Positions 1 to 5,214 of a DNA stretch of 5,214 nucleotides are shown here, in pieces. The notes under the pieces were generated by a model that made no database searches, was not told the DNA's origin, and saw nothing but the letters and a program-made list of their open reading frames with translations. The translations under genes were made by a program, and so were the position numbers. The stretch is from an uncultured Xanthobacteraceae bacterium (GTDB lineage: Bacteria > Pseudomonadota > Alphaproteobacteria > Rhizobiales > Xanthobacteraceae). The stretch's first letter is position 1. Each line of letters begins with the position of its first letter. The stretch is taken from positions 1 through 5,214 of the forward strand of contig CATPCO010000327.1 in the NCBI GenBank assembly GCA_955652925.1, read 5' to 3'.

Positions 1-10
1 ACTGCTTGAT

Positions 11-38
11 GTTGGGTCTCGTAAGAACTCGACCCAAC
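11..38. repeat. short palindromic (REP-like) hairpin after the binding-protein gene
   Basis: GTTGGGTC at 11-18 is a perfect 8-bp inverted match to GACCCAAC at 31-38, with a 12-nt loop. The flanks continue as CCTACTCC and CCACCCTACG up to about position 52. The GTTGGGT...ACCCAACCTAC pattern resembles a dispersed intergenic repeat I recall from many proteobacterial genomes. It begins about 20 nt past the stop codon of the minus-strand binding-protein gene, so its transcript could fold there and protect or end the mRNA. No T-run follows it in the minus-strand direction, so it is not a classical intrinsic terminator. Confidence 0.55.
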
Positions 39-57
39 CTACTCCACCCTACGGCCC

Positions 58-1230
58 TTACTTCACGTCGTAACCGACCCAGTCCTTCGCCTGCACGATG
101 GCTGACCTGGCGTCGTCCCAGCGATAGACACGGTAATATTGGCGCGCGCGGAAATGATTGTCCCTGGTCCATTCAATGGGACCTCCGCGCAGTCCTTTGG
201 TGTCGACCTTTACGTTTTCAAGTGCGGCGCGCAGCTTGACCGCATCGGCGGGCCAGCCCGCGCTCTTGAGCGCTGCTTCAAGCACAAGCCCGCCGATCCA
301 ACCTTCGGTCATCTGCTGGGCGGGGTAGCGCGCGCTGCTCTTCTTCACTTCCTCGATGATTTCCCTGTGCACCGGGAGATCGTCCTGGAACAGCGAGTTG
401 GCACCAATGACGTAGAGTTTGGGGTCCTTAAGACGCGCCAGCTCGCCTTCGGCCTCGATATGCGCCCAGCTGATGTAATCGCCCGCCCACGCGAGGCGCC
501 GCAGCGCTTCGAATGTCCTCACCTGCGTCACCCACGGCGCCCACGAGAACACCCAGCTTGCATTGGCTTCTTTGAGCTTGGTGGCGAACGGGGTGTAATC
601 GGCGGTGGGCGGCGGGATGACCTCCTTGTCGACCGATGTCATGCCGATGGTCTTTGCCTGCTCCTCGGCATAGTCGATCTCGCCGCGTGAGAGCGGGATG
701 GCCATGGCGACGAGGCCAAGCCGCACCGGCGCTTTCGCCGTCTCTTTGATGAAGGCAAGCGTCGCCCGGCTGTCGTAGCCTCCGGCGTAGGCCGTGGTGC
801 AGAACTCGAGCGCGTCGGCCGGCGGATAAACTTCCTTCGGACAGACCGCGCCCATGAACATCAAGGGCACATTGGCGCGCTTGCTCTCGGCGACAACCGG
901 CGCGTAGGTCGACGACAGGCTTGAAAGAATGAGCAGGCTCACATTGTCCTGCGTGAGCAGCCGCTTGGCGTTGGCGGCGGCCTTTGACGGCTCGGCCTGG
1001 TCATCGAGCACAATCAGCGTGATCTTCTTGCCATTGACGCCGCCTGCGGCATTGAGGCGCTCGACATAAACCCGCAAGCCTTCGATCGGCGGCGCGTTGG
1101 TGCTCGCCGGCGGTCCCGTGAGCGCGCCGGTCACTCCGACGACGTAGGCATCCTGCGCATCCGCCGCGGCGATCATTGCTCCCATCGCCAGGAGCGCGGC
1201 CGAGATCGCTCCGGGAAATCGCTTCGCCAT
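58..1230 (-). CDS. ABC transporter periplasmic substrate-binding protein, branched-chain amino acid (LivJ/Peripla_BP_6) type
   Basis: The product is a 390-residue binding protein expected to capture a small solute in the periplasm and deliver it to an inner-membrane ABC permease. Residues 1-25 form a signal peptide: basic MAKR, a hydrophobic stretch, and a likely cut after ADA before QDAYVVGVTGALTGP. The family signature follows at about 51-102: GLRVYVERLNAAGGVNGKK, then LIVLDDQAEPSKAAANAKRLL, then a strand ending LLILSSLSS. Residues about 118-330 alternate strands and helices as in Leu/Ile/Val-binding proteins, and the length is typical. Cysteines at 130 and 144 could form a disulfide. The ATG is supported by GGGAGGAAG at 1237-1245, 6 nt upstream. 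The gene lies downstream of an acyl-CoA ligase on the same strand, separated by a 191-bp gap holding a large inverted repeat. The substrate cannot be read from sequence; the ligase neighbour favours an organic acid over an amino acid. No permease or ATPase is in the window. Confidence 0.93.
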   Translation of the reverse strand: MAKRFPGAISAALLAMGAMIAAADAQDAYVVGVTGALTGPPASTNAPPIEGLRVYVERLNAAGGVNGKKITLIVLDDQAEPSKAAANAKRLLTQDNVSLLILSSLSSTYAPVVAESKRANVPLMFMGAVCPKEVYPPADALEFCTTAYAGGYDSRATLAFIKETAKAPVRLGLVAMAIPLSRGEIDYAEEQAKTIGMTSVDKEVIPPPTADYTPFATKLKEANASWVFSWAPWVTQVRTFEALRRLAWAGDYISWAHIEAEGELARLKDPKLYVIGANSLFQDDLPVHREIIEEVKKSSARYPAQQMTEGWIGGLVLEAALKSAGWPADAVKLRAALENVKVDTKGLRGGPIEWTRDNHFRARQYYRVYRWDDARSAIVQAKDWVGYDVK

Positions 1231-1278
1231 TGTTTGCTTCCTCCCACAATTTTTCCAAAGTTCGAATCATATGGCGGC

Positions 1279-1410
1279 GTCATTCCCGGGACCGAGCGTA
1301 GCGAGGGAACCGGGAATCCAGTAACTACCGCCGCCCTCATCACGCGCGCCGTGGTTACTGTTGGATTCCGGGTTCGCCGTCGATCAGAGATCGACGCGCC
1401 CCGGAATGAC
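1279..1410. repeat. 132-bp nested inverted repeat (Bradyrhizobium/Rhodopseudomonas-type intergenic palindrome)
   Basis: The outer arms GTCATTCCCGGG (1279-1290) and CCCCGGAATGAC (1399-1410) pair at 11 of 12 positions. The inner arms 1308-1325 (AACCGGGAATCC then AGTAAC) and 1354-1374 (GTTACTG...GGATTCCGGGTT) pair at 17 of 18 positions around a 3-nt bulge, leaving a 28-nt loop. Inside the right arm is a further perfect 8-bp hairpin, CGTCGATC (1378-1385) / GATCGACG (1389-1396), with loop AGA. The element fills most of the gap between the ligase stop and the binding-protein start. Its ends resemble an intergenic palindrome I recall as abundant in Bradyrhizobium and relatives. It could act in the mRNA as a stabilising or attenuating structure. 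It has no coding content. Confidence 0.75.
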
Positions 1411-1421
1411 AACTCACCCTG

Positions 1422-3290
1422 TCACTCCCCCACCGTCCGCGCAATGAGCCGCTGCTCGCGATCGTCATACATCGCATCGATCAGCGGCTTGAACCGCTCC
1501 TGCATGAGGGCGCGCTTGACCTTGCGCGTGGGGGTGACCGGCTCGTCCTCTTCCGCCGGGTCGAGCACCTTGGGAAGAATGCGAAAATCCTTGATCTGCT
1601 CGGCACGGGCAAGCTGCGCATTGGCGCGCTCGATCTCGGTCCGTATGAGCTCGGTTACGCGGCGGTTGTTAACAAGACTGCTGAAGCCGGTATAGGCGAT
1701 CTCGTGGGTGCGCGCCCAGTCGGCAACCGTATCGGCCTCGATCTCAATCAGAGCCGTGAGATATTTGCGGCTGTGACCGATGACGGCCGCCTCTGCGATA
1801 TAGGGACTGGCGCGGAGAACATTTTCAATGAAGGCCGGGGACAATGTCTTGCCCCCGGAGGTGACAATGAAATCACGGGCGCGGTCGATCAGGCGGAGCG
1901 TTCCGTCACGCCACTCACCGACATCTCCGGTTCGCAGCCAGCCGTCCTCGGTCTTAACGGCGCGGGTCGCGTCTGCATTATTCCAGTAGCATTCAAACAG
2001 ATCGGCACTGCGCACGAGGATCTCGCCGTCGCTGGCGAGTTTCACTTCCCATCCCGCGGGCACGGTGCCGACGTTCCCCGGACGCGGGAAGGGGCCGCAT
2101 TGACCGCTGATGATGCCGCCTGCCGTCTCGGTCTGCCCATACATTTCAACCAGGTTCACCCCGAGCATCTGCCAGAACGTCATTGTTTCCACCGCAAGCG
2201 GGGCGCCTGCGCATACCAGGAGCTCGAGCCGGTTGAAACCGAGCTTGTTCAGGATCGGATTGAATACAACGGCGCGGCAGGCAGCGTAGATCGCGGCCTC
2301 TGCAAGGCTGCTATCGCCCGTCCAGCGCCGCTGTGCGTGAGCCCGCGCGAACGAGATCGCACGCCCGGCAATCGCGCGCTTCGTTGCGCTGGAATTGGCG
2401 ATCCCAAGCAGCACGTGCGAAGCGAATTTCTGCAAATAGCGCGGCACCGTGAACAACGCCGTCGGCGCGACGTCGAACAAGGTGGCCGGGAGATCCTCGG
2501 GCGTCTCGCCAAAATGTGGAACGAACCGGCTTATCAGCGCAAGCGTGACGGCAATGTCGCGGCCGAGGACGTGGCACAGGGGCAGATAAGCCACTGTCCG
2601 GTGCTCCTTCTCGGCCAGCGTAGGGTACTGCGCAACGATATTGGCGGCCGCCGCGAGATGCTTGCCATGCGCGACCAGTGCGCCCTTGGGGTGACCGCTC
2701 GTTCCGGACGTGTAAACGATGAAAGCGGGCGCGTGCGGCGAGAGCTGCGCGGCCTCGCACTCGAGCCAGGCGAGGTTGGGCTCGCCCGTCTGCGCAAGCA
2801 GCCTGTCAAAGCTTCGAAGCTTCTCATTGCGATAGCCATAGATCGCGGAGTCATCGAGGACGATGACCCACTTAAGCCCAGGCAGGCGATCGGCACAGCT
2901 CAAGATCTTGTCGACATATTCCTGATTCTCCGCAACGAACATCACGGCCCCGCCGTCGCGCATCTGATATTCGAGCTCGGAGGCGGACGCAGTCGGATAG
3001 ATGCCGTAAACAATGGCGCCAAGCGATTGCGCGGCGAGATCGCAGATCATCCACTGCTCGCAGGCATCCGCCATGATGGCCACGCGCTCGCCCCGGCCAA
3101 GGCCAAGATCCTGGAACGCGCGCGCGGTGTGCGCGACGAGAGCCGCGTATGTGCGCCAGCCGCGCTCGCGATAGATGCCGAGATGCTTTGATCGGAACGC
3201 CAGGGCGTCCGGAGTGTCGCGCGCGCGCTCGCACAGGAGCTGCGGGGCAGTCTTGCGGCGCAGCGCGGCAGGATCGATGAATGCCGCCAT
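1422..3290 (-). CDS. long-chain-type acyl-CoA ligase (AMP-forming, ANL superfamily)
   Basis: The enzyme activates a carboxylic acid with ATP to an acyl-adenylate and then to an acyl-CoA. Counted from the ATG at 3290 (622 aa), the ATP-binding loop YTSGTSGHPKG is at 193-203, VPRYLQKF of the long-chain subgroup at 282-289, EMYGQTETAG at 382-391, GWLRTGD at 450-456 and LIDRARDFIVTSGGK at 467-481. The C-terminal PTRKVKR is at 587-593, with K590 the likely catalytic lysine. No core motif is missing and the length fits the family. The protein has no signal peptide and should be cytoplasmic. The start is uncertain. TTG at 3347 would add 19 residues and has GGAGG 4 nt upstream. ATG 3290 has no clear Shine-Dalgarno, but the extra codons include AGA and CGA, which look rare here, and ATG gives the usual family N-terminus before PQLL. 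The gene is transcribed toward the Liv-type binding protein and diverges from ubiG. Chain length or aromatic specificity is unknown. Confidence 0.93.
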   Translation of the reverse strand: MAAFIDPAALRRKTAPQLLCERARDTPDALAFRSKHLGIYRERGWRTYAALVAHTARAFQDLGLGRGERVAIMADACEQWMICDLAAQSLGAIVYGIYPTASASELEYQMRDGGAVMFVAENQEYVDKILSCADRLPGLKWVIVLDDSAIYGYRNEKLRSFDRLLAQTGEPNLAWLECEAAQLSPHAPAFIVYTSGTSGHPKGALVAHGKHLAAAANIVAQYPTLAEKEHRTVAYLPLCHVLGRDIAVTLALISRFVPHFGETPEDLPATLFDVAPTALFTVPRYLQKFASHVLLGIANSSATKRAIAGRAISFARAHAQRRWTGDSSLAEAAIYAACRAVVFNPILNKLGFNRLELLVCAGAPLAVETMTFWQMLGVNLVEMYGQTETAGGIISGQCGPFPRPGNVGTVPAGWEVKLASDGEILVRSADLFECYWNNADATRAVKTEDGWLRTGDVGEWRDGTLRLIDRARDFIVTSGGKTLSPAFIENVLRASPYIAEAAVIGHSRKYLTALIEIEADTVADWARTHEIAYTGFSSLVNNRRVTELIRTEIERANAQLARAEQIKDFRILPKVLDPAEEDEPVTPTRKVKRALMQERFKPLIDAMYDDREQRLIARTVGE

Positions 3291-3347
3291 GTTCACAACC
3301 GGTCGAGCGATGGTTCTCGCAATCTCACGGCCGGTCAAGCGCGTCAA

Positions 3348-3424
3348 AGCGCCTCCACTGGCATCTTGCGGGATTTTGCGTCACAGAATTACTCTCGTAG
3401 GGTCTGGGGTTTGAGGAATCCAGC
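3348..3424. promoter_or_regulatory. divergent control region between the acyl-CoA ligase gene and ubiG
   Basis: The two genes point away from each other, so promoters for both should lie here or just inside the ligase 5' end. The region is 77 bp if the ligase starts at TTG 3347 and 134 bp (3291-3424) if it starts at ATG 3290. For ubiG, TTGCGG (3366-3371) and TACTCT (3390-3395) are 18 bp apart but match the consensus poorly. For the ligase, TTGACC on the minus strand (3338-3333) with AACCAT (3315-3310) 17 bp on is another weak candidate, and it would suit the ATG start. GAGGAA at 3413-3418 is a good ribosome binding site 6 nt before the ubiG ATG. I see no clear operator palindrome. Confidence 0.4.
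3352..3356 (-). promoter_or_regulatory. candidate ribosome binding site for a TTG start of the ligase
   Basis: Read on the minus strand, GGAGG lies 4 nt before an in-frame TTG at 3347-3345. It is the only strong Shine-Dalgarno match near any candidate ligase start and is the main argument for the longer 641-residue form. The spacing is short, and this could be a chance match inside the divergent promoter region. Confidence 0.35.
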
Positions 3425-4186
3425 ATGACTGATACGCGGCGGGCGGCCGACCCCACGATCGACGAGAATGTGGTAGCGCATTTTGCCGCTTTGGCTGCGC
3501 AGTGGTGGGATCCCCGCGGCAAAATGGGGGTGCTGCACAAGTTCAATCCCGTGCGGCTCGCCTTCATCAAGGAGACGATCTGCCGCTATTCCGGGCGCGA
3601 CGGCAGAAAGCTCGATGCGCTCATGGGGCTGCGCATTCTCGATATCGGCTGCGGCGCGGGCATCCTGAGCGAGCCGCTGGCCCGCCTTGGCGGGCGCGTT
3701 CTGGGCGCCGATCCGTCGGCGGAAAATATCGCCGTTGCCAAGCAGCACGCCTCCCGGTCAGGTCTGGAAATCGACTACCGCGAGACGACGGTGCAGGCTC
3801 TGGCACAGGAAGGTGCGCGCTTTGACGTCGTGCTTGCCATGGAGGTCGTGGAGCACGTCGCCGACCTGAACTTGTTTGTCGAGTGCTGCGCGGAAATGGT
3901 CAACCCCGGCGGCCTGATGATCGTGGCAACACTCAACCGCACCCTCAAGAGCTTTGCGCTGGCGATTGTCGGCGCGGAATACATATTGCGATGGCTTCCG
4001 CGCGGTACCCACCAATGGGACAAGTTCATCACACCCGACGAGCTAACGTATGCCCTCGAACAAAATGGCCTCGCCGTGATGGACGAGACCGGGGTGGTCT
4101 ATAACATGCTCGCCGACCGCTGGCAGCTGTCGAGCGACATGGATGTGAATTACATGGTGGCGGCGCAAAAGCCCGCAGCCGCGTGA
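3425..4186 (+). CDS. ubiG: UbiG, bifunctional 2-polyprenyl-6-hydroxyphenol methylase / 3-demethylubiquinol O-methyltransferase
   Basis: UbiG uses S-adenosylmethionine for the two O-methylations of ubiquinone synthesis, acting on membrane-embedded intermediates from the cytoplasmic face. The 253-residue product matches the family end to end. The N-terminal signature AAQWWDPRGKMGVLHKFNPV is at 24-43. Class I methyltransferase motif I, ILDIGCGAGILSEPLARLG, is at 71-89 and the acidic strand end GADPSAENI at 94-102. AMEVVEHVAD lies at 138-147 and PGG at 161-163. The UbiG-specific stretch TLNRTLKSFALAIVGAEYIL begins at 169 and runs on to RGTHQWDKFI at 193-202, and the C-terminus has DVNYMVAAQKP. 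No key residue appears missing. The ATG has GAGGAA 6 nt upstream. The gene diverges from the acyl-CoA ligase and is followed after 6 nt, in the same frame, by a membrane transporter gene. The gene is probably expressed constitutively, since quinone synthesis is a housekeeping function; this is an inference. Confidence 0.97.
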   Translation: MTDTRRAADPTIDENVVAHFAALAAQWWDPRGKMGVLHKFNPVRLAFIKETICRYSGRDGRKLDALMGLRILDIGCGAGILSEPLARLGGRVLGADPSAENIAVAKQHASRSGLEIDYRETTVQALAQEGARFDVVLAMEVVEHVADLNLFVECCAEMVNPGGLMIVATLNRTLKSFALAIVGAEYILRWLPRGTHQWDKFITPDELTYALEQNGLAVMDETGVVYNMLADRWQLSSDMDVNYMVAAQKPAAA

Positions 4187-4192
4187 GCGGCC

Positions 4193-5089
4193 GTGGAGGT
4201 CGCTCCCCCCTGGCTATGGGCCGTTTTTACGCTCGTCGCGGCGGCTGCCCAGACCATACGTAACGCCACCCAGCGTGGGCTCACCACCACGATCGGGACG
4301 GCGGCAGCGACCCACGTCCGGTTCCTGTTTGGCCTGCCGTTTGCGGTCGTCTTTCTCGCCGCCGTCATGATTTGGACCGGCGAGGGTTTGCCGCACCCGC
4401 CCGTTGCGTATTGGCCGTGGGTCATCGCCGGCGCGACCACGCAGATTGCTGCCACTGCCCTGATGCTGGCTGCGATGAGCGACCGATCGTTCGTGGTGGT
4501 CTACGCCTACATCAAGACCGAACCGGTGCAGGCTGCGCTGTTCGGGCTCGTCTTCCTGGGCGATGCCGTCACTCCTGGCGCCGCGGCCGCGATTTTGATT
4601 GCGACCGCGGGAGTGGTCAGCATGGCGCTCAAGCCCGGCACTGCGTCGGACATGAAAGCCACGGTCCTTGGGCTTGCGGCCGGCGCCATGTTCGCGTTTT
4701 CGGCGGTCGGTTATCGCGGCGCGATCCTGCGCCTGGGCCTGACCGATTATGTGATGGCGGCGACTTTCACGCTTACCGCCGGATTGTTCATGATCGCGCT
4801 GTCGCTGTCGCTCTATCTGTGGCTACGGCAACCCAAGGCACTGGCCGCCATTGCAGCGGCATGGCGGCCCTCGCTGGTCGCGGGCTTCATGGGAGCGCTC
4901 GCGTCGCAGTTTTGGAATCTTGCTTTTGCTCTTGCGACTGCCGCCAGCGTTCGCACCTTGGCCTTGATCGAGGTACTGTTTGCGCAGGCCATCGCGTCTT
5001 TTGTCTTCAAACAGCACACGACGATGCGTGAAAGGATCGGGATTGTACTGATCGTGATCGGTGTCGCGCTGCTGCTGTGGGCGCATTAG
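4193..5089 (+). CDS. EamA/DMT-superfamily transporter
   Basis: The 298-residue product is an inner-membrane protein with about ten hydrophobic segments, near residues 7-22, 41-60, 73-95, 102-122, 128-146, 156-176, 186-209, 226-247, 250-273 and 281-297. It divides into two five-helix halves joined by the polar linker KPGTASDMK at 147-155, as expected for tandem EamA domains. The first half has the family-like IKTEPVQAALFGLVFLGD (107-124). The second has the parallel LALIEVLFAQAIASFVFKQ (256-274). EamA proteins move small metabolites, often exporting amino acids or nucleotide precursors, but the substrate cannot be told here. The start is GTG, the first possible start after the ubiG stop, with only GAGCGG 2 nt before it. 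Translation is therefore probably coupled to ubiG, and no other early in-frame start exists. No terminator is evident downstream. Confidence 0.92.
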   Translation: MEVAPPWLWAVFTLVAAAAQTIRNATQRGLTTTIGTAAATHVRFLFGLPFAVVFLAAVMIWTGEGLPHPPVAYWPWVIAGATTQIAATALMLAAMSDRSFVVVYAYIKTEPVQAALFGLVFLGDAVTPGAAAAILIATAGVVSMALKPGTASDMKATVLGLAAGAMFAFSAVGYRGAILRLGLTDYVMAATFTLTAGLFMIALSLSLYLWLRQPKALAAIAAAWRPSLVAGFMGALASQFWNLAFALATAASVRTLALIEVLFAQAIASFVFKQHTTMRERIGIVLIVIGVALLLWAH

Positions 5090-5146
5090 CCAGGTGATTG
5101 CAAGATATCGCATCCAACTTGCCGGCTGGAGATCAGGAAGCCTAAA

Positions 5147-5194
5147 ATGGCGGAGAAACGGCGCACCAAGGAACCGGCCCTCAATGTCCGTTGA
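5147..5194 (+). CDS. possible 15-codon ORF downstream of the transporter gene
   Basis: An ATG preceded by AGGAAG (5135-5140, 6 nt spacing) opens a reading frame encoding MAEKRRTKEPALNVR and then TGA. The ribosome binding site is better than that of the transporter gene upstream. The peptide is very basic and polar and I do not recognise it. It could be a short leader, the start of a gene broken by the TGA or a frameshift, or chance. It overlaps, in another frame, a second ATG at 5184 that runs off the window. This is weak evidence from one good Shine-Dalgarno match. Confidence 0.25.
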   Translation: MAEKRRTKEPALNVR

Positions 5195-5214
5195 GAGGCT
5201 ACTGTGGGTTATTC
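5184..5214 (+). CDS. possible start of a gene cut by the window edge
   Basis: ATG at 5184 opens a frame reading MSVERLLWVI that is still open at the last base. AAGGAA at 5168-5173 lies 10 nt upstream, so a ribosome could start here. The start overlaps the end of the 15-codon ORF by 11 nt in another frame, an arrangement that would allow coupling. Only ten codons are visible, so no function can be given, and the frame may close soon after the window. Confidence 0.25.
   Translation, partial: MSVERLLWVI

Noticed and set aside
139..690. A 183-codon plus-strand open frame opposite the binding-protein gene
   Set aside because: It is antisense to a clear Peripla_BP_6 coding sequence with a signal peptide. 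The translation has no family features, so it is a shadow frame.
1173..1695. Open frames crossing the 1231-1421 gap on both strands
   Set aside because: They are made from the inverted repeat plus antisense parts of the neighbouring genes. They show no protein family features.
1704..3191. A long plus-strand open frame (495 codons) opposite the acyl-CoA ligase gene
   Set aside because: It lies fully antisense to a gene with all ANL motifs. Its translation has no recognisable domain, and such frames are common opposite GC-rich genes with strong third-position bias.
4184..4195. Possible natural ubiG-EamA fusion protein by sequencing error or programmed TGA readthrough
   Set aside because: UbiG ends at its normal family C-terminus just before the TGA and the transporter has a normal full-length N-terminus, so two separate proteins are the simpler reading.
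4372..5031. A 219-codon plus-strand frame inside the transporter gene
   Set aside because: The translation is rich in Arg, Cys and His with no hydrophobic pattern, whereas the overlapping frame gives ten clean membrane segments.
5100..5122. GCAAG/CTTGC inverted pair after the transporter gene, considered as a terminator
   Set aside because: The stem is only 5 bp with a 13-nt loop and no T-run follows it, so it is not distinguishable from chance.
1..5214. CRISPR arrays, tRNA or rRNA genes, transposase or phage genes, defence systems
   Set aside because: I saw no spaced direct repeats, no tRNA-like cloverleaf, and no mobile-element or nuclease motifs on either strand.

Overview
This GC-rich window looks chromosomal and probably comes from an alphaproteobacterium of the Rhizobiales (Bradyrhizobium/Rhodopseudomonas/Xanthobacteraceae-like). 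The evidence is the codon use, the UbiG sequence type, and an intergenic palindromic repeat with GTCATTCC...GGAATGAC ends and inner GGATTCCGGGTT-type arms, a form I recall from that group. The genus is an inference and no species is claimed.

Layout from left to right. Positions 1-57 carry a short GTTGGGTC/GACCCAAC hairpin of a dispersed-repeat type. Positions 58-1230 (minus) encode a periplasmic substrate-binding protein of the branched-chain amino acid (LivJ/Peripla_BP_6) class with a clear signal peptide. Positions 1231-1421 hold no gene but contain a 132-bp compound inverted repeat (1279-1410). Positions 1422-3290 (minus; possibly starting at 3347) encode a long-chain-type acyl-CoA ligase of the AMP-forming superfamily. 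A short divergent control region of 77-134 bp follows. Positions 3425-4186 (plus) encode UbiG, the ubiquinone-biosynthesis O-methyltransferase. Positions 4193-5089 (plus) encode a 10-helix EamA/DMT-family membrane transporter that starts 6 nt after the ubiG stop codon. Positions 5090-5214 hold only a possible 15-codon ORF and the possible start of a gene that runs off the window.

How the genes may work together. The two minus-strand genes form a likely uptake-and-activation pair: the binding protein captures a small solute, and the ligase makes a CoA thioester from a carboxylic acid. Ligases of this type often sit within Liv-type ABC transporter clusters in alphaproteobacteria, which suggests an organic acid (fatty, aromatic or similar) as substrate rather than leucine. 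The permease and ATPase genes are not in the window and, if linked, must lie left of position 1. The two plus-strand genes form a compact transcription unit. UbiG is a housekeeping respiratory-quinone enzyme, and the EamA protein is an exporter or importer of unknown substrate whose link to UbiG may only be shared transcription.

I found no CRISPR array, tRNA, rRNA, transposase, phage gene or defence system. This is mostly an ordinary chromosomal region, and the second-look items concern repeats, start sites and gene coupling rather than a new system.
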